Positions 15,433 through 23,490 of a stretch of DNA of 47,021 bases are shown one piece after another. Origin of the DNA: Nanoarchaeum sp. (lineage in GTDB: Archaea; Nanobdellota; Nanobdellia; SCGC-AAA011-G17; PNOQ01). Position numbers and translations under genes: made by a program. Under the pieces are notes generated by a model that saw only the letters and a list, made by a program, of their open reading frames with translations, was not told the origin of the DNA and searched no databases. Position 1 is the first letter of the stretch, and every line of letters begins with the position of its first letter. The stretch lies in contig PNOQ01000024.1 in the NCBI GenBank assembly GCA_013824915.1, positions 1 to 47,021 of the forward strand, read 5' to 3'.

Positions 15433-16605
15433 ATGATTATAAAAAAGGTGAAGGCCAAGAAAATTAGGAATTCTAGGGGCGAAGAGACTATTAAGATAGA
15501 AGTTAAATCTGATAAAGGTAAAGGCGAAGCTAGTGCTCCTAGTGGTGCAAGTAAAGGTAAATATGAAGCTAAGGATTATGTTTTAAGTTTAGATGAATGT
15601 ATAAAATTCATAAATAATTGTAAAGATTTTAAAGATTTAGAAATTAATAGTTTTGAAGATTTAAATAAAATAGAAGCTATTGTAAACAAAGATAATTTGG
15701 GATCAAATCCAACAATTGCTTTAGAATATGCAGTTCTAAAATGTTTAGGGCCATTGTGGAAAGTAATTGATAAAACTACAAGACAGATTAGTAAACCATT
15801 AGGTAATGTTATTGGTGGCGGAAAACATATTAAAAATGAATCTCATTGTGAGTTTCAAGAGTTTTTATTGTTCCCATTTAATTCTAAAACTTTTGGTGAA
15901 GCTATGAATGCTAATAGATTAGCTCATGAATTAGTTAAGAAGAAATTAAAAACTATGAAATTAAAAATAGAAATGACTGATGAAGGAGCATGGGCACCAA
16001 ATTTGAAAATAGAAGAAATTTTAGAGTTATTGAAGGATGTTTGTTTAGAAGTTCAAAAAGAGACAGATATTGAATTAAAAATAGGAATTGATATTGCAGC
16101 TACTAGCTTTTTTGATGGTAAAAATTATGTTTATAGAGATAAGAAATTAAGTCCTGAAGAACAAGTTGAATATATTTCCGAATTAATTGAAAAATATAAA
16201 TTACATTATGTTGAAGATCCATTAATGGAAGAAGATTTTAAGGGGTTTGCTAAACTAAACAAAAAATTTGGAAGTAAATGTATGATTACTGGTGATGATT
16301 TGACAGTCACTAATTTAGAAAGATTAAAACTAGCTTTGAAAAGTAAATCTATAAATGCTATGATAATAAAACCCAATCAGAATGGTAGTTTGATTAATAC
16401 TAAACAAGTTATTGAAGAAGCAAATAAAAATAAATTATATTTAATAATTTCTCATAGATCTGGTGAAACTAATGATTCGAGTATTTCTCATTTAGCAATT
16501 GGTTTTAAGATTCCAATAATAAAATGTGGAATTTTTGGTGAAGAACGAGAAGTAAAATTAAAAGAAATAATAAAGATTGAAAACCAGATTAAGTATGGTA
16601 ATTAA
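15433..16605 (+). CDS. eno: enolase
   Basis: Interconverts 2-phosphoglycerate and phosphoenolpyruvate. The metal ligands are visible: IGIDIAA (first Asp), YVEDPLMEEDF (Glu) and ITGDDLTVTN (Asp). The catalytic Lys in MIIKPNQNGSL, the ISHRSGET loop, IKCGIFGE and TDEGAWAPNL (the yeast E211 region) are present, so the active site looks complete. At 390 aa it is about 30-40 aa shorter than typical enolase. The N-terminal RNSRGEETIKIEV replaces the common DSRGNPTVEV. The TATA box TTTATATAT is at 15404-15412, leaderless. With PEP synthase at 43 kb it supports a gluconeogenic or lower glycolytic segment. Confidence 0.93.
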   Translation: MIIKKVKAKKIRNSRGEETIKIEVKSDKGKGEASAPSGASKGKYEAKDYVLSLDECIKFINNCKDFKDLEINSFEDLNKIEAIVNKDNLGSNPTIALEYAVLKCLGPLWKVIDKTTRQISKPLGNVIGGGKHIKNESHCEFQEFLLFPFNSKTFGEAMNANRLAHELVKKKLKTMKLKIEMTDEGAWAPNLKIEEILELLKDVCLEVQKETDIELKIGIDIAATSFFDGKNYVYRDKKLSPEEQVEYISELIEKYKLHYVEDPLMEEDFKGFAKLNKKFGSKCMITGDDLTVTNLERLKLALKSKSINAMIIKPNQNGSLINTKQVIEEANKNKLYLIISHRSGETNDSSISHLAIGFKIPIIKCGIFGEEREVKLKEIIKIENQIKYGN

Positions 16606-16949
16606 TTAACTGGTCTTCTGATATTTGATATGTCTGCTGCTGTAAACTCTCCTAGTTCATGAGGGGCCAATTCAAAAAAAGTATCGACATTAACTGTTAC
16701 AGTATCTCCATAATCCGTAAGAAAGTCTATTCGGGGGGCTGTCACCTGATTTGTGCTTAAGTAATAATTTACAGATCCTATTTTAAAATCGTAAAGAGCT
16801 ACTTTATTTCCGGGCAGACTATGTTTATTTCCTAAAACCCCAGTATGACTAACTCTTTTATGTGGTTCATCGTATTCAACTAAACCAACAAGACCTGCTG
16901 TTAAAGCTACACTTATTGCTAAATCTACTGCTAAACTTCTTAGTTTCAT
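16602..16949 (-). CDS. hypothetical membrane-anchored or exported protein, 115 aa
   Basis: The N-terminal hydrophobic segment (RSLAVDLAISVALTAGLVGL, about 4-23) is a signal or anchor. The remaining about 90 residues look beta-rich (KVALYDFKIGSVNYYLST) and contain no Cys. Function unknown. AGGAG lies about 8 nt before the ATG, and a TATA box (GCTTTTTAAATG on the minus strand, about 16989-17000) supports transcription. The gene is convergent with eno (4-nt overlap) and divergent from the gene at 17031. Confidence 0.6.
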   Translation of the reverse strand: MKLRSLAVDLAISVALTAGLVGLVEYDEPHKRVSHTGVLGNKHSLPGNKVALYDFKIGSVNYYLSTNQVTAPRIDFLTDYGDTVTVNVDTFFELAPHELGEFTAADISNIRRPVN

Positions 16950-17030
16950 TTTTTAACTCCTGTTCTAATTAAAAGGAAAATAAGTAAACATTTAAAAAGC
17001 TTTTTAAATAGACCAAAACTCTTTGTTGTT

Positions 17031-17303
17031 ATGAATTTAAACAGAATTAGAAATTATTTGGGTAGAACTCACGGTGCAAGTAGAAGTTACATTGAAAATG
17101 CTGAAAAGGCAAGTAACTGGACAGACCAAGCAATTCTCGGTAATAATGGTTATCCTGTGCCATATAGGATGAATGATGCAATTAGGTTTATAGCAGAGCA
17201 TGCCAGAAATAGAGAAAATAATAGTTATATATTCCCCGAAGCACATTTTCCTCCCATGGAAACAAGTAGATTGGAAAAACTAATAAGGAAATTAGTTAGA
17301 TAA
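17031..17303 (+). CDS. hypothetical basic protein, 90 aa
   Basis: A small hydrophilic protein rich in Arg and Asn (RIRNYLGRTHGASRSYIENA), without a recognised domain. GCTTTTTAAATAG (16999-17011) is its TATA box, leaderless spacing. Its last 8 nt overlap the convergent terC gene. Confidence 0.55.
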   Translation: MNLNRIRNYLGRTHGASRSYIENAEKASNWTDQAILGNNGYPVPYRMNDAIRFIAEHARNRENNSYIFPEAHFPPMETSRLEKLIRKLVR

Positions 17304-18243
17304 CTCTTTCTTTGTGATATTTTTTATGTAGTATAGAACCTACTATTGAAACTATTAGTACTGTAACAACTACTAACAATGAAACCTCTATTGAAATGTG
17401 TATTAGGTCTGCAACTAACATTTTTACTCCTATGAATGAGAGTATAATTCCTAATCCATAATTTAAAAATTCAAAGCTATCATGCGCTTTGGCTATAACA
17501 AAGTATAAACTTCTTAATCCTAATATTGCAAATACATTTGAAGTAAATATTATGAATGGGTCTGTTGAAATTGCAAATATTGCAGGTAATGAATCAAACG
17601 CAAATATAATATCTGTGAATTCTATTACTAACAATGCTACAAATAATATTGTTATTTCTGTTTTTTGTCCAGGTTTTTTTATGAAGAATTTTGAAATATC
17701 TGTTTCTCGGGAAATAGGAACAAATTTTTTCAATGTTCTTACAATAAATGTATTATGTGGATCAAATTCATTATCATCTTTGTAAAACATTTTAATTCCG
17801 GCATATATTAAGAACACTCCAAAAATGTAGAATACCCAATGGAATTGACTTACTAAAGCTACTCCCAATATAATCATTATTCCACGTAATATTAATGCAC
17901 CAACTATACCCCAGAATAATACTTTGTGTTGGTATTTAGGTAGAATCTTAAAACTTGTAAATATAACTAAGATAACAAATAAATTATCTACACTTAATGA
18001 CTTTTCAATTAAATAACCTGTAATAAACTGTAAAGCCATGTCTTTTCCAAATTCAAAGTAGACAAAAACATTGAATAACATTGCAGTTATAAACCAGGCT
18101 AAAGTCCATAGTAATGCTTGTTTTATTGTTAAAGAATGACTCTTTTTATTAAAAACGCCCAAATCTAAGAATAAAAATATTAAAATTAATAGTATAAAAC
18201 CTATCCACATGAATATAGGATTTACTCCAGGAATAGTTACCAT
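17296..18243 (-). CDS. TerC/Alx family integral membrane protein
   Basis: A polytopic membrane protein with about eight to nine segments. The family motifs EKSLSVDNLFV (about 82-92) and EFTDIIFAFDSLPAIFAIS (about 209-227) carry the acidic residues conserved in TerC/Alx proteins. These have been linked to tellurium resistance and to manganese or calcium export, including metal loading of secreted proteins. The length of 315 aa fits the Alx-like subgroup. A TATA box (GGTTTAAATAG on the plus strand, about 18265-18275) gives leaderless spacing. It separates eno from rps2. Confidence 0.9.
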   Translation of the reverse strand: MVTIPGVNPIFMWIGFILLILIFLFLDLGVFNKKSHSLTIKQALLWTLAWFITAMLFNVFVYFEFGKDMALQFITGYLIEKSLSVDNLFVILVIFTSFKILPKYQHKVLFWGIVGALILRGIMIILGVALVSQFHWVFYIFGVFLIYAGIKMFYKDDNEFDPHNTFIVRTLKKFVPISRETDISKFFIKKPGQKTEITILFVALLVIEFTDIIFAFDSLPAIFAISTDPFIIFTSNVFAILGLRSLYFVIAKAHDSFEFLNYGLGIILSFIGVKMLVADLIHISIEVSLLVVVTVLIVSIVGSILHKKYHKERVI

Positions 18244-18328
18244 TTAAATTATTTTTAAAATGTTGGTTTAAATAGTTTGTTGTCAAAACAAAAAGATTTA
18301 TAAACCGCTAATTTTGTCCATTTTGATT

Positions 18329-18928
18329 ATGTCAGATGAACAATTTTTAATGCCATTAGAAGAGTACCTAAAAGCAGGTTTACATATTGGTACAAAGTTT
18401 AGAAATAAATACATGGCTAAATTTATCTATAAAGTAAGACCTGATGGATTGTCTGTTTTGAATATTGAGCAAATAAATAATAGACTAGATATGGCTGCTA
18501 ACATAATGTCTAAGTTTGATCCTAAAGACATCATAGTTGTATGTAGAAGAGAGAATGGCTGGAAAGCAGTAAAAGTTTTTTCTGAAGTAACTGGAATAAG
18601 ACCATTTATTGGTAGATATCCTCCAGGCATATTGACTAACGCAGATTTAGAAAATTTCATGGAAGCTAAATTAATAATTGTTACAGATCCATGGCCAGAT
18701 AAGAATGCTGTGCTTGATGCTGCTAAATTAGGAATACCAGTTATTGCTTTATGTGATACTAATAATGATAGTAGAAATTTAGATTTAATAATCCCTTGTA
18801 ATAATAAAGGTAAGAAAAGTTTAGCTATTATCTTTATGGTTTTGGCTAAAGAATATATGAAGAGAAGAGGAATAACAAAATCCGATAGCGACTTCAAATT
18901 AACAGTTGATGATTTTACTGCTGAATAG
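18329..18928 (+). CDS. rps2: small ribosomal subunit protein uS2
   Basis: A structural protein of the 30S subunit. LEEYLKAGLHIGTKFRNKYM, YKVRPDGLSVLNIEQINNRL, FIGRYPPGILTNADLENFME and VTDPWPDKNAVLDAAKLGIP are the archaeal/eukaryotic uS2 blocks. The ATG at 18329 was chosen over an upstream in-frame TTG at 18314, because GATTTATAAAC (18295-18305) gives leaderless spacing and archaeal uS2 begins just before this point. At 199 aa it has a typical archaeal length. Confidence 0.95.
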   Translation: MSDEQFLMPLEEYLKAGLHIGTKFRNKYMAKFIYKVRPDGLSVLNIEQINNRLDMAANIMSKFDPKDIIVVCRRENGWKAVKVFSEVTGIRPFIGRYPPGILTNADLENFMEAKLIIVTDPWPDKNAVLDAAKLGIPVIALCDTNNDSRNLDLIIPCNNKGKKSLAIIFMVLAKEYMKRRGITKSDSDFKLTVDDFTAE

Positions 18929-18962
18929 TTAGTTTTATAAAAGCTTCTTAATTTTTGTTTTT

Positions 18963-19442
18963 ATGGATAAACCTAATCTAATCAAGATGGATATGAGATA
19001 TAAACAATTTTTTAGTCCTAATACTGACCGAGCTAGAGGAACTATGAATTTAGATGATGCTGTTGCAGATGTATTATCTTTCCACGATGTTTTAAGACAA
19101 GTTAATAAATTAATTCCTGATAAAGAAAAATTTCAAGTGGGTTTAGGTAATTGTGAAACTCATTTATATTATTCTAGGGGAATAATTTGTTTTGATGATT
19201 TAATCGGACCTAAGCGAGTGCTTGATTATTTCTTAGAAAGACTCGCACCAGAATATAGACCATTTACAATTTCAGTAACTCCATTTGGTAGAAATAGTAG
19301 AGTTTATATGGAAGAACTTGAACTTCATTTGAATGGACTAGGTAAAACATTCTACCCTCAAAAAAGTTATGAAGACATTGAAGATGTACTCCAAAGATTA
19401 GGCTCTTGTGATGGAATAATAAGAAATTTAAAGAGAGATTAA
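18963..19442 (+). CDS. hypothetical protein, tandem paralogue A, 159 aa
   Basis: An orphan protein with a near neighbour copy (19497-19982). Shared blocks are MRYKQFFSPN, RARGTM.LDDAVAD, PDKE.FQVGL.NCET, YSR, a second LNGLGKT block and the identical ending IRNLKRD. It is probably a globular alpha/beta protein without signal or membrane segment. The conserved Cys in NCET and in the strand after YSR could be structural. The TATA box GTTTTATAA (18932-18940) gives leaderless spacing. I do not recognise a family. Confidence 0.7.
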   Translation: MDKPNLIKMDMRYKQFFSPNTDRARGTMNLDDAVADVLSFHDVLRQVNKLIPDKEKFQVGLGNCETHLYYSRGIICFDDLIGPKRVLDYFLERLAPEYRPFTISVTPFGRNSRVYMEELELHLNGLGKTFYPQKSYEDIEDVLQRLGSCDGIIRNLKRD

Positions 19443-19496
19443 TTTTAGCTTATTTTGAATAGCTAGTTTTATAAATAGTTCTTAGTTCTTGTTTTT

Positions 19497-19982
19497 ATGG
19501 TTAAATCTAATATACTTCAAATGGGTATGAGATATAAACAATTTTTTAGTCCTAATATAGACAAAGCTAGAGGAACTATGGGGTTAGATGATGCTGTTGC
19601 AGATATTACTAATTTTAGACATGTTTTAGGACTGATTAGTAGATGTGTTCCTGATAAAGAAAATTTTCAAGTTGGCCTAAATAATTGTGAAACTTGTTTA
19701 TGGTATTCTAGAGAAATTACCTGTCTAGAAGATTTAACTAAACCTAAACAAGTGATTCGTTATTTCTTGCAAGAACTACCATTAGATCTTAGGCCATTTG
19801 CAATAGGGATTAATCCTAAAGGATTCAGCGATGAAAATTACGTAACTGAACTTGAAACTTATTTGAACGGCCTGGGTAAGACATTATATACTATAAAAAG
19901 CGATGAAAGCACAGTAAATAAATTATTAATTCTAACAGTGGGATCTTATAATATAGCAATAAGAAATTTAAAGAGAGATTAA
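19497..19982 (+). CDS. hypothetical protein, tandem paralogue B, 161 aa
   Basis: A second copy of the preceding gene with its own leaderless TATA box (GTTTTATAAAT, 19466-19476). The start codons are 534 nt apart and even the 3' flanks match (AAGAGAGATTAATTTTAGCT after both), so promoter, gene and downstream flank were duplicated together. The N-terminal third and the last seven residues are best conserved. The region around residues 105-150 has diverged. Both frames are intact, so both are probably functional. Confidence 0.7.
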   Translation: MVKSNILQMGMRYKQFFSPNIDKARGTMGLDDAVADITNFRHVLGLISRCVPDKENFQVGLNNCETCLWYSREITCLEDLTKPKQVIRYFLQELPLDLRPFAIGINPKGFSDENYVTELETYLNGLGKTLYTIKSDESTVNKLLILTVGSYNIAIRNLKRD

Positions 19983-20031
19983 TTTTAGCTTAGATAGCTA
20001 ACCCTATTATTTTTTTAAGAAAGATATTTTT

Positions 20032-20151
20032 TTATTCGTTATAACCTTGCATAAATCCGTCTTCTTCTATGTCTATTGTGTCATCTGTGACTTCGTTATA
20101 CAAATCTCTTTCTTGATATACATCACCATCTTCATAGTCTATCTCATCCAT
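20032..20151 (-). CDS. very acidic 39-aa microprotein
   Basis: A short frame with 16 Asp/Glu and one Arg in 39 residues, beginning MDEIDYEDGDVYQERDLYNE and ending GFMQGYNE. The ATG at 20151 is preceded on the minus strand by GCTTTAAAAAAAT (about 20171-20183), a TATA-like box at leaderless spacing. The gene is divergent from the DUF192 gene. The steady acidic codon use argues against chance, but there is no known domain. Possible roles are interaction with a basic partner or an unstructured acidic tag; this is speculation. Confidence 0.5.
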   Translation of the reverse strand: MDEIDYEDGDVYQERDLYNEVTDDTIDIEEDGFMQGYNE

Positions 20152-20234
20152 AATCAATTAAATTACAAAATTTTTTTAAAGCTTTTGGAAAAAAGATAAA
20201 TTTTATAAGCTGATTATTCAATTGGTAGTAAATA

Positions 20235-20561
20235 ATGAAAATTCTCAAAAATAACAAAGTTTTAGTCCAAAATGCTAAGTTTGTTAATCCTGGTAAAGGT
20301 CTAATGTTTAGTAAAAAGTTAAAAGCTAACCAAGCAGTTGTTTTAGATGTAAGGAAATATTCTGGAGCTATTCATATGTGGTTTGTTTTCTTTAGTATAG
20401 ATGTGATATGGTTAGATGAAAAGTTTAAAGTAATTGATGTAAAACACAATGTTAAGCCGTTTACTTGTTATTTAAAGCCTAAATCTAAGCCAAGGTATGT
20501 AATAGAATTAAATTCTGGAAGTTTTAATTTTGAAGTTGGGGATATAATTAAGTTTGATTAA
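20235..20561 (+). CDS. DUF192 family protein
   Basis: A 108-aa protein matching DUF192: GKGLMFSKKL near residue 20, then IHMWFVFFSIDVIWLDEKFK and the C-terminal YVIELNSGSFNFEVGDII. In many archaea the family is small and soluble or exported and its function is unknown. No signal peptide is seen here. TTTTATAAGC at 20201-20210 gives leaderless spacing. Confidence 0.82.
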   Translation: MKILKNNKVLVQNAKFVNPGKGLMFSKKLKANQAVVLDVRKYSGAIHMWFVFFSIDVIWLDEKFKVIDVKHNVKPFTCYLKPKSKPRYVIELNSGSFNFEVGDIIKFD

Positions 20562-20599
20562 AAGAAAGATTAATAAACTAAACTTATTGTTTTAATATT

Positions 20600-21940
20600 A
20601 TGAGTTTACAGATAATAGGCATAGGTGGTTATAACGAAGTCGGAAAAAATATGACTTTGGTTAAGTATAATGATGAAAGTGTTATTCTTGATATGGGTTT
20701 TCATTTACCTAGTTTAGTTGATTTTGAAGAACAAGGCGGGGATAGAAGAAATTTAACAACAAAAGGGCTACAAAAGCTAGGAGCAATTCCAGATGATTCT
20801 TCTTTGAATTCTTTTAAAGATAATATTAAAGCTATAGTTCCTTCTCATTGTCACTTAGATCATGTTGGTGCAATTCCTTATTTAGAAAAAAATTATAATG
20901 CAAAGATTATTGGTACTCCTTATACTATTGAAGTTTTGAAAAGTTTAGTTCAAGATGAAAACTTGAAATTAAGAAATCCTTTGATTGTTAATAAAGCGGG
21001 TTCAACTATTGAAGTTTCTAAAAATATTAAAGTAGAATTTATCAATACTACACATTCTACTCCGGATACTGTTAATGTTGCAATTCATACTCCTGAAGGA
21101 ATTGTTTTGTATACTAACGATTTTAAATTAGATAATAATCCGGTTATAGGAAAAAAACCTGATTATGATAGACTTAAAGAGTTAGGTAAAGAAGGTAAAG
21201 TTAAAGCATTATTGTTGGATAGTTTATATTCTAATCAACCTATGAAAACTCCTTCTGAAAGTGTTGCTAGAGAAATGTTAAAGGATGTTATGTTTGGAGC
21301 GGACAATGAAGGACATGCAATGATGATAACTACTTTTGCTAGTCAAATTGCAAGACTTAAAAGTGCGGTAGAATTTGGTAAAAAATTAGATAGAAAAATA
21401 GTTTTTTTGGGTAGATCATTAGTTAAATATAGTAATGCTGCAATCAATGTTGGTTATGGTGGATTTATGGAAGATGTTGAAATTGTTACTTATGCTAGAC
21501 AAGTAGAAAGAAAATTAAAACAAATTGAGAAAGATAGGTCTAAATATTTAGTAGTTTGTACTGGTAATCAGGCTGAGCCAGGTTCAATATTAACAAGAAT
21601 CGGCAGCAAAAAATTACCCTTTAAATTTGTGCATGATGATCACATAATATTTTCATGTAAAACTATTCCAGTTTCTCCAAATATTGAAAATAGACAAAAA
21701 TTGGAAAAACAATTAGCAAAAGAAGGAGTTAGAATATTCAAAGATATTCATGTTTCAGGTCATGGTGCTAGAGAAGATGCTAGAGATATGATTGATTTAG
21801 TGAAACCTCAAATGATAATACCTAGTCACGGTGATGTAGCCCATATAGGCGGAATTACCGAATTAACTGAAGTTTTGGGTTATAAAACTGGTAAAGATTT
21901 ACAATTTTTAGGAGATGGAAAAACCATAAATATAAAATGA
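20600..21940 (+). CDS. rnj: archaeal ribonuclease J (MBL/beta-CASP)
   Basis: A metallo-beta-lactamase/beta-CASP ribonuclease; archaeal RNase J is a 5'-3' exonuclease, sometimes with endonuclease activity. The metal motif is HCHLDH (83-88), followed by NTTHSTPDTV, YTNDFKLDN, the beta-CASP region with TTFASQIARL, VSGHGAREDA and the final IPSHGDVAH. At 446 aa it fits archaeal proteins. The start is 26 nt from a TATA-like GATTAATAAACT. The stop overlaps the start of a membrane protein by 4 nt. Confidence 0.93.
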   Translation: MSLQIIGIGGYNEVGKNMTLVKYNDESVILDMGFHLPSLVDFEEQGGDRRNLTTKGLQKLGAIPDDSSLNSFKDNIKAIVPSHCHLDHVGAIPYLEKNYNAKIIGTPYTIEVLKSLVQDENLKLRNPLIVNKAGSTIEVSKNIKVEFINTTHSTPDTVNVAIHTPEGIVLYTNDFKLDNNPVIGKKPDYDRLKELGKEGKVKALLLDSLYSNQPMKTPSESVAREMLKDVMFGADNEGHAMMITTFASQIARLKSAVEFGKKLDRKIVFLGRSLVKYSNAAINVGYGGFMEDVEIVTYARQVERKLKQIEKDRSKYLVVCTGNQAEPGSILTRIGSKKLPFKFVHDDHIIFSCKTIPVSPNIENRQKLEKQLAKEGVRIFKDIHVSGHGAREDARDMIDLVKPQMIIPSHGDVAHIGGITELTEVLGYKTGKDLQFLGDGKTINIK

Positions 21941-22152
21941 AAACTAATAAAATTGTTTATTTGTTTTTGCTTGTAGTTATTTTGTTAAACTTCTTTTTAT
22001 TTATATTCAATGTTTATAATTTCATAATCTTTTGGATTTTGATATTAGTTGTTTTTGTAATAAATTCTATGTTACGGAGGAAAGATGAGCGGGCCAGGAG
22101 ATGGAAAGAAGCTTATAAAAAACGTAAAGGTTTACATACACACAAAGGGTAA
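21937..22152 (+). CDS. small membrane protein, two transmembrane segments, 71 aa
   Basis: Two hydrophobic segments (about 6-25 and 28-44: YLFLLVVILLNFFLFIFNVY and FIIFWILILVVFVINSML) are followed by a very basic tail (RRKDERARRWKEAYKKRK). It is translationally coupled to RNase J through ATGA. A membrane tether near an RNA-degrading enzyme is an attractive idea, but the sequence shows only co-transcription. Confidence 0.65.
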   Translation: MKTNKIVYLFLLVVILLNFFLFIFNVYNFIIFWILILVVFVINSMLRRKDERARRWKEAYKKRKGLHTHKG

Positions 22153-22156
22153 ATTG

Positions 22157-22303
22157 ATGGCTAATGTTACTCATATTGACATTGAGTCTGATGAGATTTC
22201 TAAAATAATTAAAGAAGGAGAAACTACGTTTGTCAAAGGCAAAAAAGGCGGAGTTTTTATTGCTTTAAAGAAAGATATGATTAATCGAGCTGAGAAGAAA
22301 TAA
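22157..22303 (+). CDS. small basic protein, 48 aa
   Basis: Starts 4 nt after the membrane-protein stop, behind AAAGGG. It begins MANVTHIDIESDEISKIIKE and ends with a Lys-rich segment. An alternative start at 22085, behind GGAGG, would add 24 residues but overlap the upstream gene by 68 nt in another frame. The codons of that overlap fit the membrane-protein frame slightly better, so the shorter form was chosen. Not recognised. Confidence 0.5.
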   Translation: MANVTHIDIESDEISKIIKEGETTFVKGKKGGVFIALKKDMINRAEKK

Positions 22304-22333
22304 ATTTATATATCTTAATATTAATTTTTTATT

Positions 22334-23485
22334 ATGAAAATTATGGTGATAGTGTTAATTCTATTAGTTTTACCTATTTGTTTTGCTAAAGAGGTTAATA
22401 TTATTGAAACTTTTGAGAGTGAGAAAAATATTGGTGAAACTACTTATTATTATGCTGGTGCTAAATTAATTGCAACTAAGAATAATGATAATATTAATTA
22501 TGAATACCAAGATAGATTAGATTCTGATGTTGAGTCTGATAGTTTACCTTTTGGTGAGGAAGTTAATTCTAATGAAAGATTTAGTTTTACTGGAAAGGAA
22601 TTAGACGAAGAATTGTATTATTTTAATGCTAGGTATTATGATTCTAAGATTGGAAGATTTACTTCAGTAGACCCAGTTCCTACAGAACCAGCTTATCAAT
22701 ATGTACAAAATAATCCTACAAACTTATTTGATTCTACGGGTAGTGCTGGTACATCAGTTCGAAATAAACTTATAGATGTTAACGTTTTTATTATTAATCC
22801 TACACAACAGTATACCAGTAATGGAAGAACATATGTTACAGATGTATACGGTGGAAATAGAGTTGCAATGTCCAGGGCTTTGAGAGATTATGATGCTAAA
22901 ATATATATGGGATACATGTCTCTTGCAGAATCGTCTTATATACATTTTGTATCTGGGCATAGCGTAGGTGATGGGAAAGTGTATGGTGATATTCGTAAAT
23001 CAAAATATTATGATTTATCTCAACTAAGTGAAGATACAAACACTTTAGCAGTAGTCTATAGTTCTTGTCATACTGTGCTCGATCCTTCATATAAATTGGC
23101 TTTTGATAGAGACAAGATTTTAGCTCATACTGATAGGTTTAATAATATTAAGTTAATCCTTGGTTTTGAATCTGGTGCGCCGCTTTTTGATAGTGAAAGA
23201 TTACAAGATGTAAGTGGAAAATTAGTAGAATTAATACTTTCTGGAAAATATTCTGAGGCGGCTGAATTGTGGATAAGTAGTGTTGAAACATTAAATAATG
23301 GTGAATTTAATCCGTTCAATAGTAGGGGAGATTTTATTTATTTCAAAGATGAAGAAGACTTTCATTATGGTGGCTCTGCTTTTATAAAATCTGGAGATTC
23401 TTGGTATTATCTTTCTAGTACTGTAAAAAAACCGAAATATGTTTTTTCAGAAGATGCAGATGTAGCTAACTTAGGAACACAATAA
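22334..23485 (+). CDS. exported mini-RHS protein with possible His/Cys (caspase-like) C-terminal domain
   Basis: A 383-aa protein. A signal peptide spans residues 1-18 (MKIMVIVLILLVLPICFA). Residues about 35-135 match the last repeat and core of RHS/YD-repeat proteins: TTYYYAGAKLIATK, LPFGEEV, then FTGKELDEELYYFNARYYDS followed by IGRFTSVDP and YQYVQNNPTNLFDSTG. No upstream repeat shell exists. Residues about 145-383 form a unique domain. Within it, YIHFVSGH (H209) and LAVVYSSCHT (C245) sit at the ends of predicted strands, followed by IKLILGFESGAPLFDSERL, an order recalling clan CD/CHAT or DUF6345-like peptidases. TTTATATAT at 22305-22313 gives leaderless spacing. In bacteria, domains after the RHS core are often toxins. 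Function here is not proven. Confidence 0.72.
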   Translation: MKIMVIVLILLVLPICFAKEVNIIETFESEKNIGETTYYYAGAKLIATKNNDNINYEYQDRLDSDVESDSLPFGEEVNSNERFSFTGKELDEELYYFNARYYDSKIGRFTSVDPVPTEPAYQYVQNNPTNLFDSTGSAGTSVRNKLIDVNVFIINPTQQYTSNGRTYVTDVYGGNRVAMSRALRDYDAKIYMGYMSLAESSYIHFVSGHSVGDGKVYGDIRKSKYYDLSQLSEDTNTLAVVYSSCHTVLDPSYKLAFDRDKILAHTDRFNNIKLILGFESGAPLFDSERLQDVSGKLVELILSGKYSEAAELWISSVETLNNGEFNPFNSRGDFIYFKDEEDFHYGGSAFIKSGDSWYYLSSTVKKPKYVFSEDADVANLGTQ

Positions 23486-23490
23486 TTATT

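Noticed and set aside
17489-17785. Plus-strand frame within terC
   Set aside because: The minus strand encodes a clear TerC protein; the plus reading is a low-complexity Asn/Ile-rich shadow.
22085-22303. 72-aa protein starting at ATG 22085 behind GGAGG
   Set aside because: Would overlap the two-TM gene by 68 nt in another frame. SD spacing is only 4 nt and the codon choice favours the membrane-protein frame. The shorter start at 22157 was preferred, with limited certainty.
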